Below, piece after piece: positions 1-9,800 of a stretch of DNA of 60,432 nucleotides. The notes beneath the pieces were generated by a model. That model had not been told where the DNA came from and made no database searches. It saw only the letters and a list, made by a program, of their open reading frames with translations. How positions within the stretch are numbered: position 1 is the stretch's first letter; every line of letters starts with the position of its first letter. The position numbers and the translations under genes were made by a program. Source of the DNA: G020354785 sp964461435 (lineage in GTDB: Bacteria > Bacteroidota > Bacteroidia > Bacteroidales > UBA10428); the NCBI GenBank assembly GCA_964461435.1, contig CAYWUI010000017.1, positions 1 through 60,432 of the forward strand. The letters run 5' to 3'.

Positions 1-501
1 CAAACTCTTCATTGTAATAAAGAATTTTGATATGTCTCAAGATTTATTACTCATATAGGAACTTCCAATATGTATTATTCGAACCTTTTTGGCCTCTTCA
101 ATTTTTTCAAAGAACTTTATAATGTTTTGGGATGACAAAATTAATAAACATAAGCAAAATTTGCCATCTTTTATCAATATTTATTTTGCTTTATATGCTA
201 TAAAAATTCAGCAGGTCAAAAGCGGCTGCAAATGTATAACTAAATTTTTTCCCAACAAAAAAAATACGGATATTTTTAAGCCCTTCATTCATATTTTAAC
301 AGCTTATTGAGTTATCTTACTTAAAATCAACCTGAAGGACATGAAAATATATCATATATAGTGAAGTATTAACTTGGTTCTGCAATAATACAAACGATTT
401 TGATGTTTATAAGTAATAAAAAAACAAGATTACCTTAAAAAGAGCAGTAAGATTTGTATATAAAATTTATATATTAGTTGAAATTTTAATAAGCCAAAAG
501 G
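1..501. other. AT-rich non-coding leader region
   Basis: No convincing gene is visible in this stretch. The only open frame of note (89-310, plus strand) encodes 73 residues with no recognisable domain, signal peptide or Bacteroidota family pattern, so I treat it as chance. A weak -7-like element (AAGATTTG, 449-456, one mismatch to TAnnTTTG) lies about 45 bases before the GTG of the mannosyltransferase gene and could be its promoter. No tRNA cloverleaf, repeat array or transposon end is seen. Confidence 0.5.
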
Positions 502-1233
502 GTGAACAACGCTTTAGTCATAATTCCAACCTTTAATGAAAAAGAGAATATAGAGAAGATGATAAGAAAAATATTCTCCCTCTCAAAACCTTATGACATT
601 CTTGTAGTTGATGATGGCTCACCTGATAAAACGGCTAATATTGTTAAACACCTCAAAGAATCTGAGTTTATTGACAACTTGCACCTTATTGAAAGACCAA
701 GTAAACTTGGATTGGGTACAGCCTATATCTGCGGATTTAAATGGGCCCTTGAAAAAGGTTATGGTTATATATTTGAGATGGATGCCGACTTCTCGCATAA
801 TCCCAGGGATTTAATCAGGTTGCACGATGCCTGTCTTAACGGGGCCGATATGTCAATAGGCTCCAGGTATAAATCGGGCGTTAATGTAGTAAACTGGCCT
901 GTGGGAAGGGTACTTATATCTTATTTTGCTTCTGCTTATGTGAGGCTCATAACAGGTATGAACATTAGGGATACAACTGCAGGATTCAAATGTTATACCA
1001 GAAAAGTCCTCGAGTCAATAGATCTGGACAGTATAAAACTAAGAGGGTATGCTTTTCAGATAGAGATGAAATTTACGGCATGGAAAATGGGATTTAACAT
1101 TATAGAGATACCCATCGTTTTTACGGACAGAAGGGAAGGGACCTCAAAGATGAGCGGCGGCATATTCAATGAAGCTCTTTGGGGAGTCCTGAAAATGAAG
1201 TTTAACAGTTTTTTCAGATCCTACAAAAGGTAA
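502..1233 (+). CDS. Polyprenol-phosphate mannosyltransferase (DPM1-like GT2)
   Basis: This 243-aa family 2 glycosyltransferase probably transfers mannose (or another hexose) from GDP-sugar to a polyprenyl phosphate carrier at the cytoplasmic membrane. The N-terminus shows the GT2 nucleotide-binding strand and acidic motifs: VIIPTFNEKENI, VVDDGSPD and DADFSHNP, the last being the metal-binding DxD region. The length fits the soluble DPM1 catalytic domain without C-terminal membrane segments. The start is GTG at 502; an in-frame TAA at 490-492 excludes anything longer. The dihydroorotase gene starts 7 bases downstream, a neighbour pair I recall as common in Bacteroidota. The exact sugar is inferred from family only. 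Confidence 0.88.
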   Translation: MNNALVIIPTFNEKENIEKMIRKIFSLSKPYDILVVDDGSPDKTANIVKHLKESEFIDNLHLIERPSKLGLGTAYICGFKWALEKGYGYIFEMDADFSHNPRDLIRLHDACLNGADMSIGSRYKSGVNVVNWPVGRVLISYFASAYVRLITGMNIRDTTAGFKCYTRKVLESIDLDSIKLRGYAFQIEMKFTAWKMGFNIIEIPIVFTDRREGTSKMSGGIFNEALWGVLKMKFNSFFRSYKR

Positions 1234-1240
1234 TTGTCAC

Positions 1241-2581
1241 ATGGCAAAAATCCTGATAAAGAATGCTGCAATCATAAATGAAGGCCGCAAATATAAAGGA
1301 GGTATTCTTATAAATGACGAGATAATTGAAAAGATATATGAAGGGCCGTTAGCAGATAATGTTAATGATGCAACAGTCATAGATGCCGGAGACAAAATCC
1401 TTATCCCCGGCATAATTGATGATCATGTTCACTTCAGGGAGCCGGGTCTGACGCATAAAGCTGATATCGCCACTGAATCAAGAGCTGCGGTTGCTGGCGG
1501 AGTAACTTCTTATATGGATATGCCCAATACAATCCCGCATACAGTTACACAGGAACTGCTGATAGAAAAATTTGCCATTGCTGAAAAATGCTCGCAGGCA
1601 AATTACTCATTTTATATCGGAGCATCAGATACCAATCTTAATGAATTATTAAAGACAAATCCGCGTGAAGTATGTGGAATAAAAGTTTTTCTGGGGTCTT
1701 CAACCGGCGATATGGTGGTTAATAATAATACTCTCAGGGATATTTTTTCAGAATCGCATATGATGATAGCAGCTCATTGCGAAGACGAAGAAATCATTAT
1801 GAATAATTTAAGGAAATACAGGGCGAAATATAAAGATGACATAGATATTAAATATCACCCCCTGATAAGAAGCATGGAAGCTTGTTATAAATCTTCTTCC
1901 CTGGCAGTTGACCTGGCTTTAAAGTATAATGCAAGATTGCATATACTCCATATTTCAACAGAAAAGGAGCTCGGACTTTTTGATGCCAGTGTTCCGGCTG
2001 CCGCAAAAAGAATAACTTCCGAGGTGAATATTCACCACCTCTGGTTTGATGATGATGATTATGAGAAATCAGGAACAAGAATAAAATGTAATCCTGCCAT
2101 TAAGACTGCCAGGGATAAAGAAGCACTTTTTAAGGGATTGTTGGACGGGAAAATAGACCTTATTGGCACCGACCATGCTCCGCATACACTTGATGAGAAG
2201 AATAATTCCTATTTTAAGGCACCTTCGGGAATACCCATGATTCAGCATTCACTTGCTGCCATGCTTGAGTTTTATCACAGGGGAAGGATAACTCTTGAGG
2301 ATATTGTCAACAAAATGTGTCATGCTCCGGCCGATATTTTCAGTATTGACAGGCGAGGCTATATAAGGGAAGGTTACTATGCCGATTTGGTGCTGGTGGA
2401 TTTAAACCATGAATGGAAAGTTACACCGGAGAATATTTTATATAAGTGTAAATGGTCGCCCCTGGAAAATATTACCTTTCATTCCGCTGTAAGCCATACG
2501 TTTGTTAATGGCTGCCTCGTTTATAATGAAGGCAGGATAACAGATGCTGCCTGCGGCAAGAAACTTGTTTTCAACAGGTAA
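1241..2581 (+). CDS. pyrC: Dihydroorotase
   Basis: This 446-aa amidohydrolase interconverts N-carbamoyl-aspartate and dihydroorotate in cytoplasmic pyrimidine synthesis. The metal-site residues are all visible: H62 and H64 in the HVH motif, K148 in GIKVFLGSSTG (the lysine expected to be carboxylated), H179 in AHCED, H237 in HILHIST and D311 in GTDHAPH. DHVHFREPG is a dihydroorotase signature that separates it from hydantoinases and allantoinases. The ATG lies 7 bases after the mannosyltransferase stop, so the two are probably cotranscribed. Length matches the class I (PyrC/AllB-like) enzymes of Bacteroidota. The active site looks intact, so this is probably not an inactive PyrC homologue. Confidence 0.93.
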   Translation: MAKILIKNAAIINEGRKYKGGILINDEIIEKIYEGPLADNVNDATVIDAGDKILIPGIIDDHVHFREPGLTHKADIATESRAAVAGGVTSYMDMPNTIPHTVTQELLIEKFAIAEKCSQANYSFYIGASDTNLNELLKTNPREVCGIKVFLGSSTGDMVVNNNTLRDIFSESHMMIAAHCEDEEIIMNNLRKYRAKYKDDIDIKYHPLIRSMEACYKSSSLAVDLALKYNARLHILHISTEKELGLFDASVPAAAKRITSEVNIHHLWFDDDDYEKSGTRIKCNPAIKTARDKEALFKGLLDGKIDLIGTDHAPHTLDEKNNSYFKAPSGIPMIQHSLAAMLEFYHRGRITLEDIVNKMCHAPADIFSIDRRGYIREGYYADLVLVDLNHEWKVTPENILYKCKWSPLENITFHSAVSHTFVNGCLVYNEGRITDAACGKKLVFNR

Positions 2582-2695
2582 TACAGGGATACTTAAATGA
2601 AAGAAGCTTTAAAAAATATTAAAATTGCCGTGCTCTGACAATTGGATATTGAAATTTGTTAACTTTAGTTTAATAATTAATAGTACTTAGTAATA

Positions 2696-3211
2696 ATGAA
2701 TAAATTTATTATTTATCTGTTCCTGTCATGTGTGATCATTAATTTTATAAGCTGCAGGGAAAAGAGGCAGGAATCCACGGATCACAGGCAGGATATAAAA
2801 TATAAACCGGATTCCCTGGCAGAAAATCTGATAGCCGATACAATAATTTATGATGTAATAATAAAGAATCCTTATCCCGATGATGAGTGGACTGAAAAAT
2901 GTCTTGGCTATCTTAAAAGGGATAAGTTTGTTGATCAGCTCTTTGATGCCGTATATAATAAGCAGGCAACTGTATACGATTTCTTTACAGGTGAGAAGAT
3001 GTCTCCGCGTGACCTTAGAAAAGTTGAAAAAAACGAGGATTTTGAAAGGGAGAAGGTTGGCAAAGTGCAATTTGCGGAAACCTGGTATTTTGATGCTGCT
3101 AACCTTACTATGGAGAAGAGAATATTATATATAGTCCTGGGCTATGAGTTCAAGGGAGACAGCACCGAGGTTATAGGATACAAACCGGTATTCAGGATTA
3201 ATTTCAATTAG
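2696..3211 (+). CDS. GldN/PorN-like domain lipoprotein
   Basis: A 171-aa exported protein with a hydrophobic N-terminus followed by Cys at residue 20 (FISC), suggesting lipoprotein processing. The remainder resembles the C-terminal part of the type IX secretion protein GldN/PorN: an initial W, a LFDAVYNKQATVYDF stretch, a tryptophan/phenylalanine motif AETWYFD, then KRILYIVLGYEF and a terminal GYKPVFRINF. GldN itself is about 300 aa, so this would be a shortened relative. It sits 114 bases after dihydroorotase and may have its own weak promoter (TAACTTTA, 2660-2667). I infer a periplasmic or envelope location; a role in type IX secretion is only suggested by the resemblance. Confidence 0.55.
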   Translation: MNKFIIYLFLSCVIINFISCREKRQESTDHRQDIKYKPDSLAENLIADTIIYDVIIKNPYPDDEWTEKCLGYLKRDKFVDQLFDAVYNKQATVYDFFTGEKMSPRDLRKVEKNEDFEREKVGKVQFAETWYFDAANLTMEKRILYIVLGYEFKGDSTEVIGYKPVFRINFN

Positions 3212-3347
3212 ACTGACAGGGATAATTGTAACGATTATAACTAATATGTAAACTATATAGGTTTTCTGAATAATTATTTAATTAAAAATAATTACTTTAG
3301 ATGTAAAATAATGTCCTGATTTTATAATAACCAAACAGTAAATTTAA

Positions 3348-4730
3348 ATGCTCACAGTTGAAAAAATTGGAGGGACTTCAATGTCCAAATTCCATGAAGT
3401 CCTTAAAAATATTATTATTGGTGAAAGGGAAGATTGTGATTACTATAACAGAATTTTTGTAGTATCGGCCTACGATAATGTTACGAACTGGCTGCTTGAA
3501 CATAAGAAGACAGGGGAACCGGGGATCTATCAGAAGTTCCTGAATAATGAGGACTATAGCAGGGCACTCCATGGACTTCTAAATAAGTTGCTTGATATCA
3601 ACAGGACTTTTACTGACATTAATCTGGATATAGAGGTCGCTGATAAGTTTATCACCAACAGGATTGTACAGGCGAAGAATTATTTGAACAGCCTGGGAGA
3701 TGTTCTGGCTTCGGGATATGTCAACAGGCAAAATATATTGCTTGCTGCACGCGAGATACTTTCTTCCATAGGGGAAGCGCATTCGGCATTTAATACTGTA
3801 AATATCCTGGAGAATAATGGTATTAATGCAACCTTTGTTGATTTATGCGGATTTAATGATTCGGAATATCTTACTATAGATGAAAGGATACATAATGCTT
3901 TTATAAACCTTGACTATTCCAAAACCATTCCTGTAGTAACCGGATATACAAAAGGCACCGAAGGAATAATGAGAGAATTTGACAGGGGATATTCAGAGGT
4001 GACATTCAGTAAAATCGCGGTTGAAGTAAAAGCAGACGAGGCAGTCATACATAAATTGTATCATCTTTCTTCAGCGGATCCCAACATTGTTGGTATTGAC
4101 AAATCAATTCCTGTCGGACACACTAATTTTAATGTAGCCGATCAGCTTGCCGACATAGGCATGGAAGCAATTCATCCAAAGGCCTCCAAACCTTTGGAAA
4201 TAGCAGGAATAAACATACGCATAAAAAATACATTTGAGCCTGACCATCCCGGTACTTTGATCTCAAAAGATTATATCAGTGAGGATAAGAGGGTAGAAAT
4301 TATTTCGGGAATTGATAAGGTTGTGGCTATCGAGATACATGATCCCTTTATGGTCGGGGAGGTTGGTTTTGACAGGGGTATTATGGAAATATTTCAAAAA
4401 TATAATGTCAGTTATATAATGAAAGCAACAAATGCAAACAGCATAACACAGGTTATACTGGAGGAAGATTTGAATAATGAGCTGATAAATGAATTGAAGA
4501 AGAATTATCATGAAATAACGGTACTGCCTGTTGCTTTGGTATGCGCCCTCGGCACCAATATAGCAAAACCGGGAATACTCGTAAAAGCGACGCAGGCACT
4601 GGCAAATAATAATATTAATATTGAATGTATTTCTCAATCGCTCAAGCAGGTGAATATGCAGTTCGTTATTAATCGCAAAGATTTTAAAAAGGCAATAATT
4701 GCATTAAATGATGCTTTATGTATTGATTAG
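3348..4730 (+). CDS. Aspartate kinase, ectoine-type subfamily
   Basis: This 460-aa protein phosphorylates L-aspartate, the first step to lysine, threonine, methionine and diaminopimelate. It opens with VEKIGGTSMSKF rather than the usual KFGGTS/KFGGAS, followed by IFVVSAYDNVTN and a long helical insert. The catalytic core continues with VVTGYTKGTEG, KADEAVIHKLY, SADPNIVG and AIHPKASKPLE. Residues from about 310 to the end form a tandem ACT regulatory region. From memory this N-terminus resembles the aspartate kinases that accompany ectoine genes, but no ectABC genes are present here. It stands alone, 136 bases after the GldN-like gene. A second, ordinary aspartate kinase lies on the opposite strand 0.7 kb away. 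Confidence 0.85.
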   Translation: MLTVEKIGGTSMSKFHEVLKNIIIGEREDCDYYNRIFVVSAYDNVTNWLLEHKKTGEPGIYQKFLNNEDYSRALHGLLNKLLDINRTFTDINLDIEVADKFITNRIVQAKNYLNSLGDVLASGYVNRQNILLAAREILSSIGEAHSAFNTVNILENNGINATFVDLCGFNDSEYLTIDERIHNAFINLDYSKTIPVVTGYTKGTEGIMREFDRGYSEVTFSKIAVEVKADEAVIHKLYHLSSADPNIVGIDKSIPVGHTNFNVADQLADIGMEAIHPKASKPLEIAGINIRIKNTFEPDHPGTLISKDYISEDKRVEIISGIDKVVAIEIHDPFMVGEVGFDRGIMEIFQKYNVSYIMKATNANSITQVILEEDLNNELINELKKNYHEITVLPVALVCALGTNIAKPGILVKATQALANNNINIECISQSLKQVNMQFVINRKDFKKAIIALNDALCID

Positions 4731-4813
4731 AAAGCTGCCGCATGCTCCCCACCTGTATCTGAATCATAGTCACTAAGGGTGAATTATTTTAATTTACATT
4801 AATTGATAATTAG

Positions 4814-5437
4814 TTGAAAAGATTACTGTTAATAACGTTTTTTGTTTTATTATCATTTCTTTGTTTGAATGCACAAAAGGAATATAAACCGAGGTCTTAC
4901 CTGGGGATTATACAGGGAGCGAACTTTTCAAGGGCCGACTTTCAAATAACGGGCATTTATCAGACGTTAAGGCAAGGTTACTCAGGCGGGATATTTTTCA
5001 GGTATGTGTCTGAACCGATTGCAGGTATTCAAATCGAATTAGACTACACAGAAAAAGGCTGGTCAGCGGATTTTAATACATCCGAATATTATAACGGGCG
5101 CCTGACCTATATTGAAATGCCTTTTCTGACCCACATAACTCTGGGCCGGAAGAAGATATTTTTCACGTTGAATTTCGGCCCTTATGTGTCGTATCAGTTA
5201 ACAAATGATATTGAAACCAATGTGGATTATCCCACGGAAATTGACAATAGGTTTGAATTCGGGTACTGTGCGGCAACCGGATTTGGTTTTCGCTCTGTTA
5301 TAGGGTCTTTTCAAATTGAAGGCAGATACTTAAACAGCCTTACCAATTTATTTGATACATTTACAAATACGCAGCTGGAAGCATCAAGAAACCAGGTAAT
5401 AAATATATCTTTTATCTATATGGTAAAAATAAATTAA
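4814..5437 (+). CDS. PorT-like outer-membrane beta-barrel protein
   Basis: This 207-aa protein has a clear signal peptide (MKRLLLITFFVLLSFLCLNA, then Q) and alternating amphipathic strands rich in Y, F and G, typical of the porin/PorT family of small eight-stranded Bacteroidota barrels. Features include YLGIIQGANFSRADF near the start, GGIFFRY and a terminal strand QVINISFIYMVKI. The start is TTG at 4814, directly after an in-frame TAG at 4811-4813, so no longer start is possible. Its stop overlaps the stop of the convergent lysC gene by four bases. PorT itself is needed for type IX secretion, but this family is large, so a specific function cannot be assigned. Confidence 0.75.
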   Translation: MKRLLLITFFVLLSFLCLNAQKEYKPRSYLGIIQGANFSRADFQITGIYQTLRQGYSGGIFFRYVSEPIAGIQIELDYTEKGWSADFNTSEYYNGRLTYIEMPFLTHITLGRKKIFFTLNFGPYVSYQLTNDIETNVDYPTEIDNRFEFGYCAATGFGFRSVIGSFQIEGRYLNSLTNLFDTFTNTQLEASRNQVINISFIYMVKIN

Positions 5438-6705
5438 TCTTTTTTCAATCCCAAATCCCGCACAACCATCTGAATTGTTTTCCTGCTTCTCTGCTCAAGT
5501 AATAACTCTTTATTGACCATTAAGCGTTTTATCGTCGCATCATCATAATATCGGATTGTTATTAGCTCAAGGTACGGTTCATATGACACATCAAAATCAT
5601 TCCTCAGATCGTTGATGACAGGATTTATCCTTGTATGGTCATCATTTACACATACTTTAAAATTTATAGCCGTATTCTGCATTAAATTGATTTTCAGTCC
5701 GTATTTTGCAAAGCAGCCAAAGATCTTTTCGAGATTATTCTCGGCAATAAATGAAAAATCCCTTGGATAAATCTGTATTAACACCTGGTTCATCTTAAAA
5801 ATAAACGAAGGTACAAGTTTATCATAAGTATAGTTCCCGATTACCGTACCCGTTTCTTTGGGATTAAGGAATGATTTTATATGCAGCTTAATGTTTTTTC
5901 TTTGCAAAGGCTGGATTGTTTTGGGATGGATTACACCTGTTCCGTAATATGCAAGCTCTATAGCATCGAGATAAGATATTTTGTCAATCTTAACGGTATT
6001 ATCGAACCATTTGGGGTCGGCATTTTGAACGCCCGGAACATCTTTCCAGATAGTGATGTTTGGTATATCAAGTATATGGGCAATCACTGCTGCCGTATAA
6101 TCTGAACCTTCCCTGCCCAGGGTTGTTGAAAGGTTACTTGTCGTTGAGGCTATAAATCCCTGGGTAACATAGACTTTATTGCTGCTGAAATTAAAAGCAT
6201 CTTTAACAAGTGTGCCTGACAGATCCCAGTCAATATTGGCTTCACGGAAATTATTATCTGTTTTCAGATATTTCCTGATATCAAGCCATACCGAATATAT
6301 ACCTGACAGTTTTAACCAGGCATCAACAATTTTTGTGGATAATATTTCCCCGACAGGCACAATCTGATCATATTCAAAATTATATTGAAAAGAATGTTCC
6401 TGCCCCAGTTTCTCTTTAAGCTTGCTGAAAATGCCATCAATTTCGCGATATACAGGATTGTTTTTGTCAGCAAAAAGGTCGTTTATTATGTTATAGTGGT
6501 ACGATTCGACAATTTCCAGTGCTGACTGAAGTTCCGGACTACTATTGAAATAATGGGCAGTCACCTTTTCCAGTGCATTGGTAGTTTTACCCATTGCTGA
6601 AACTACTATTATAATCCGGTCGTTATAAGCTGCAACTATTTTCGCCAGAATTCTTACCGCTTCGGCGTCTTTTATTGATGCGCCACCAAATTTGAAAACA
6701 ATCAT
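5434..6705 (-). CDS. lysC: Aspartate kinase
   Basis: This 423-aa monofunctional aspartokinase has the standard KFGGAS start, VVSAMGKTTNALE, GFIASTTSNLSTTLGREGSDYTA region, WKDVPGVQNADP and GTGVIHPKTIQPL motifs, followed by a pair of ACT domains from about residue 300. It supplies aspartyl phosphate for lysine/diaminopimelate and threonine synthesis. The length is close to the family norm. There is no fused homoserine dehydrogenase or diaminopimelate decarboxylase. It is divergent from mfd across a 171-base gap and convergent with the PorT-like gene, with overlapping stop codons. Having two kinases of different subfamilies suggests separate feedback regulation, but which effectors act on each is not visible here. 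Confidence 0.92.
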   Translation of the reverse strand: MIVFKFGGASIKDAEAVRILAKIVAAYNDRIIIVVSAMGKTTNALEKVTAHYFNSSPELQSALEIVESYHYNIINDLFADKNNPVYREIDGIFSKLKEKLGQEHSFQYNFEYDQIVPVGEILSTKIVDAWLKLSGIYSVWLDIRKYLKTDNNFREANIDWDLSGTLVKDAFNFSSNKVYVTQGFIASTTSNLSTTLGREGSDYTAAVIAHILDIPNITIWKDVPGVQNADPKWFDNTVKIDKISYLDAIELAYYGTGVIHPKTIQPLQRKNIKLHIKSFLNPKETGTVIGNYTYDKLVPSFIFKMNQVLIQIYPRDFSFIAENNLEKIFGCFAKYGLKINLMQNTAINFKVCVNDDHTRINPVINDLRNDFDVSYEPYLELITIRYYDDATIKRLMVNKELLLEQRSRKTIQMVVRDLGLKKD

Positions 6706-6844
6706 GTTTCGTGCAGGAATTTTGTTTAATGCTTCAAGATACTAATTTAGCACCTCAGTTTATAATTTTTTTATATTTATTGTCAGAAATTTATTGCATG
6801 CCAATCTGAATCAGTTAATATTATCTGTTTTTAATAATTACACC

Positions 6845-6852
6845 TTACTTTG
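6845..6852 (+). promoter_or_regulatory. Candidate -7 element for mfd
   Basis: TTACTTTG matches the Bacteroidota -7 consensus TAnnTTTG at seven of eight positions and lies 24 bases before the mfd ATG. No TTG -33 element is evident at the usual spacing, so this is tentative. Confidence 0.3.
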
Positions 6853-6876
6853 CATAAAATACATTAGTTTTGGGGC

Positions 6877-9800
6877 ATGGAACTGAAGGAGATCACGAAT
6901 CTGTACAGGGGTCATCCCAATACAACAGATTTTGTCAATGAATTAAAGAATTCGCAGGTAGCGCACATTCATCTTAAAGGTTTATCCGGCTCATCAAAGT
7001 CAGCATTTGCAGCACATGTGTCTATAAGAGTGCCGGGCGTTGACCTGTTCATTTTAACTACCAAAGATGAAGCGGCATATTTTTATAATGATCTGAATAA
7101 CCTGCTTGATGAAAAGAATATTCTTTTTTTCCCTTCATCGTATAAACGTTCAGTTCAGTATAAAAATACGGATAGCGGAAATATCATTTTAAGGACTGAG
7201 GTACTGAATAAGCTGAATTCTTTAGCGGGCCGGGACAGGGAAATTTCAGGCAGTCTTTGCATAGTGACATATCCCGAAGCACTGGTCGAAACAGTTATAA
7301 CCCATAAGGGATTGAAGAAAAATACCCTTCAGCTTATAAAGGGAAGTAAGAGTTCCATTGCTATTATTGACGAGGTACTAAGAAAATTCAGGTATAGCCA
7401 GCAGGATTTTATCTATGAGCCGGGACAGTATGCAATAAGGGGAGGGATAGTTGATATTTTTTCTTTTTCCGATGATTTGCCTTACAGGATCAATTTTTCC
7501 GGAGATGAGATTGATTCTCTGCGGACATTTGATGTTGAAACGCAACTGTCGATAAGCTATCTTGATAAAATTTCCATTCTTCCCAATATACAGGATTTTT
7601 CTGTTGAAGAAATGAGGGTACCTTTCCTCGAATTTATACCCCGGTCGTCCAGGATATGGATTTCGGACGCAGACTATGCCGCACAGAAAATTGAAGAATT
7701 ATATGAGAACACGGTTTTTCAGGCAGAGACAGAAGAGCAGTACAAGGCAGAAAAAGAACATATGCTTATAACCGGGGAGGACTTTACCGGGAGGCTTAAG
7801 AATTTTACGCTGGTTGAGCTGGGCCCCGGGTTTTTTTACCCTCCGGTAAAGGAGTACTCTTTTAACACAGCTTTACAACCGGCCTTTAACAAAAATTTCA
7901 AATTATTAGGTGAATATTTGGGAAGTTACACCGATAAAGGTTATACAAACTTTGTGCTTTCTGAAAACAAAAATCAGATAGAACGCCTTACATCGATATT
8001 TAAAAATATCAACAGCAGTATTAAATTCAATCCGCTGTTCAATACTTTTCACGAAGGATTTATTGATCATGATTTAAAAATCTGCTGCTTTACCGATCAC
8101 CAGATCTTTGACAGGTACCACAAGTATAAATTCAATAAATATTTTTCAAACAAGGCTGCCTTATCAATTAAGGAGATTAGGGGATTAAAGCCAGGAGACT
8201 ATGTAGTACATGTTGATCACGGCATAGGCATATTCGGCGGACTGGAAAAGATAGAGATAAATAATAAATTCCAGGAAGCAGTAAGGCTGGTTTATAGGGA
8301 TAATGATATTCTCTATGTCAGCATACATTCATTACACAGGATTTCAAAATACAAGGGCAGGGATGATACTCCTCCAAGGATCTATAAGCTTGGTACCGGA
8401 GCCTGGCAGAGGCTTAAGCAAAACACGAAGAAAAGAGTAAAAGATATAGCCAGGGAGCTGATTGCACTCTATGCCAGGCGTAAAACGCAAAAAGGATTTG
8501 CCTTCTCACCCGACACATACCTCCAGGAAGAACTGGAAGCGTCTTTTTTATTTGACGATACTCCCGATCAGCTTAAGGCCACGCAATCAGTAAAATCTGA
8601 TATGGAAGACAGTACTCCTATGGACAGGCTTGTTTGTGGTGACGTCGGATTTGGTAAAACCGAAGTTGCTGTCCGCGCTGCATTTAAGGCTGTTGCTGAC
8701 AGCAAGCAGGTTGCTGTGCTTGTTCCGACGACAATACTGGCTCTTCAGCATTATAATACGTTCAGTGAGAGGCTAAGGGATTTCCCTTGTAATGTTGACT
8801 ATATAAGCCGGCTGAAAAAAGTGAAAGAACAAAAGGAGACGTTAAGGAAGCTGGAAGGGGGAACAATAGACATCCTGATAGGCACCCACAGGATACTGGG
8901 AAAGGATATAAGGTTTAAAGATCTGGGATTGCTGATAATTGATGAAGAACACAGGTTCGGAGTAATAGCAAAAGAAAGATTAAGACATTTTAAGTTGAAT
9001 ATTGATACTCTTACCTTAACTGCAACACCCATACCAAGAACAATGCAATTCTCTTTGCTTGGCGCACGTGACCTGTCCGTGGTAAACACTCCGCCACCCA
9101 ACAGGCATCCTATTTTTACCGAGCTTCATACATTCAATGAGGATATAATAAAGGAGGGTATTGAATTTGAAGTATCAAGAAACGGGCAGGTATTTTTTCT
9201 TCACAACAGGGTGCAGAATATTACTGAAATTGAAGTATTGATCAATAAGTTATGCCCGGGCATAAAGACGGCCATAGCGCACGGACAGATGGAAGGAAGG
9301 AAGCTGGAACAGATAATGCTTGATTTTATCGCGGGTGACTATGATGTGCTTATAGCAACGACTATCATTGAGTCAGGCCTTGACATACCAAATGCAAATA
9401 CCATTTTCATAAATAATGCGCAGAATTACGGATTAAGTGAACTACACCAGTTAAGGGGCAGGGTTGGCAGATCAAATAAAAAAGCCTTTTGTTACCTGCT
9501 GGCTCCTCCCCTGACTTTTGTAACCCCTGAAGCAAGGAGGAGACTTAAAGCCATTGAGGAATATTCTGACCTGGGCAGCGGGCTGAATATTGCACTTCAG
9601 GATCTCGACATAAGAGGGGCAGGAAATCTTCTGGGTATTGAACAAAGCGGATTTATTGCAGATATTGGCTTCGAAACTTATAACAGGATTCTTAATGAAG
9701 CTATACAGGAATTAAAAGAAGCGGGGCATAAAGGACAGTATACGGAATACAGTGATGAATATCGCAAAAAGGGAGTTACAGGCGCATTTATCAGCGATTG

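Noticed and set aside
89..310. 73-aa open frame in the leader region
   Set aside because: Low complexity, no recognisable domain, no signal peptide and AT-rich codon use like non-coding sequence.
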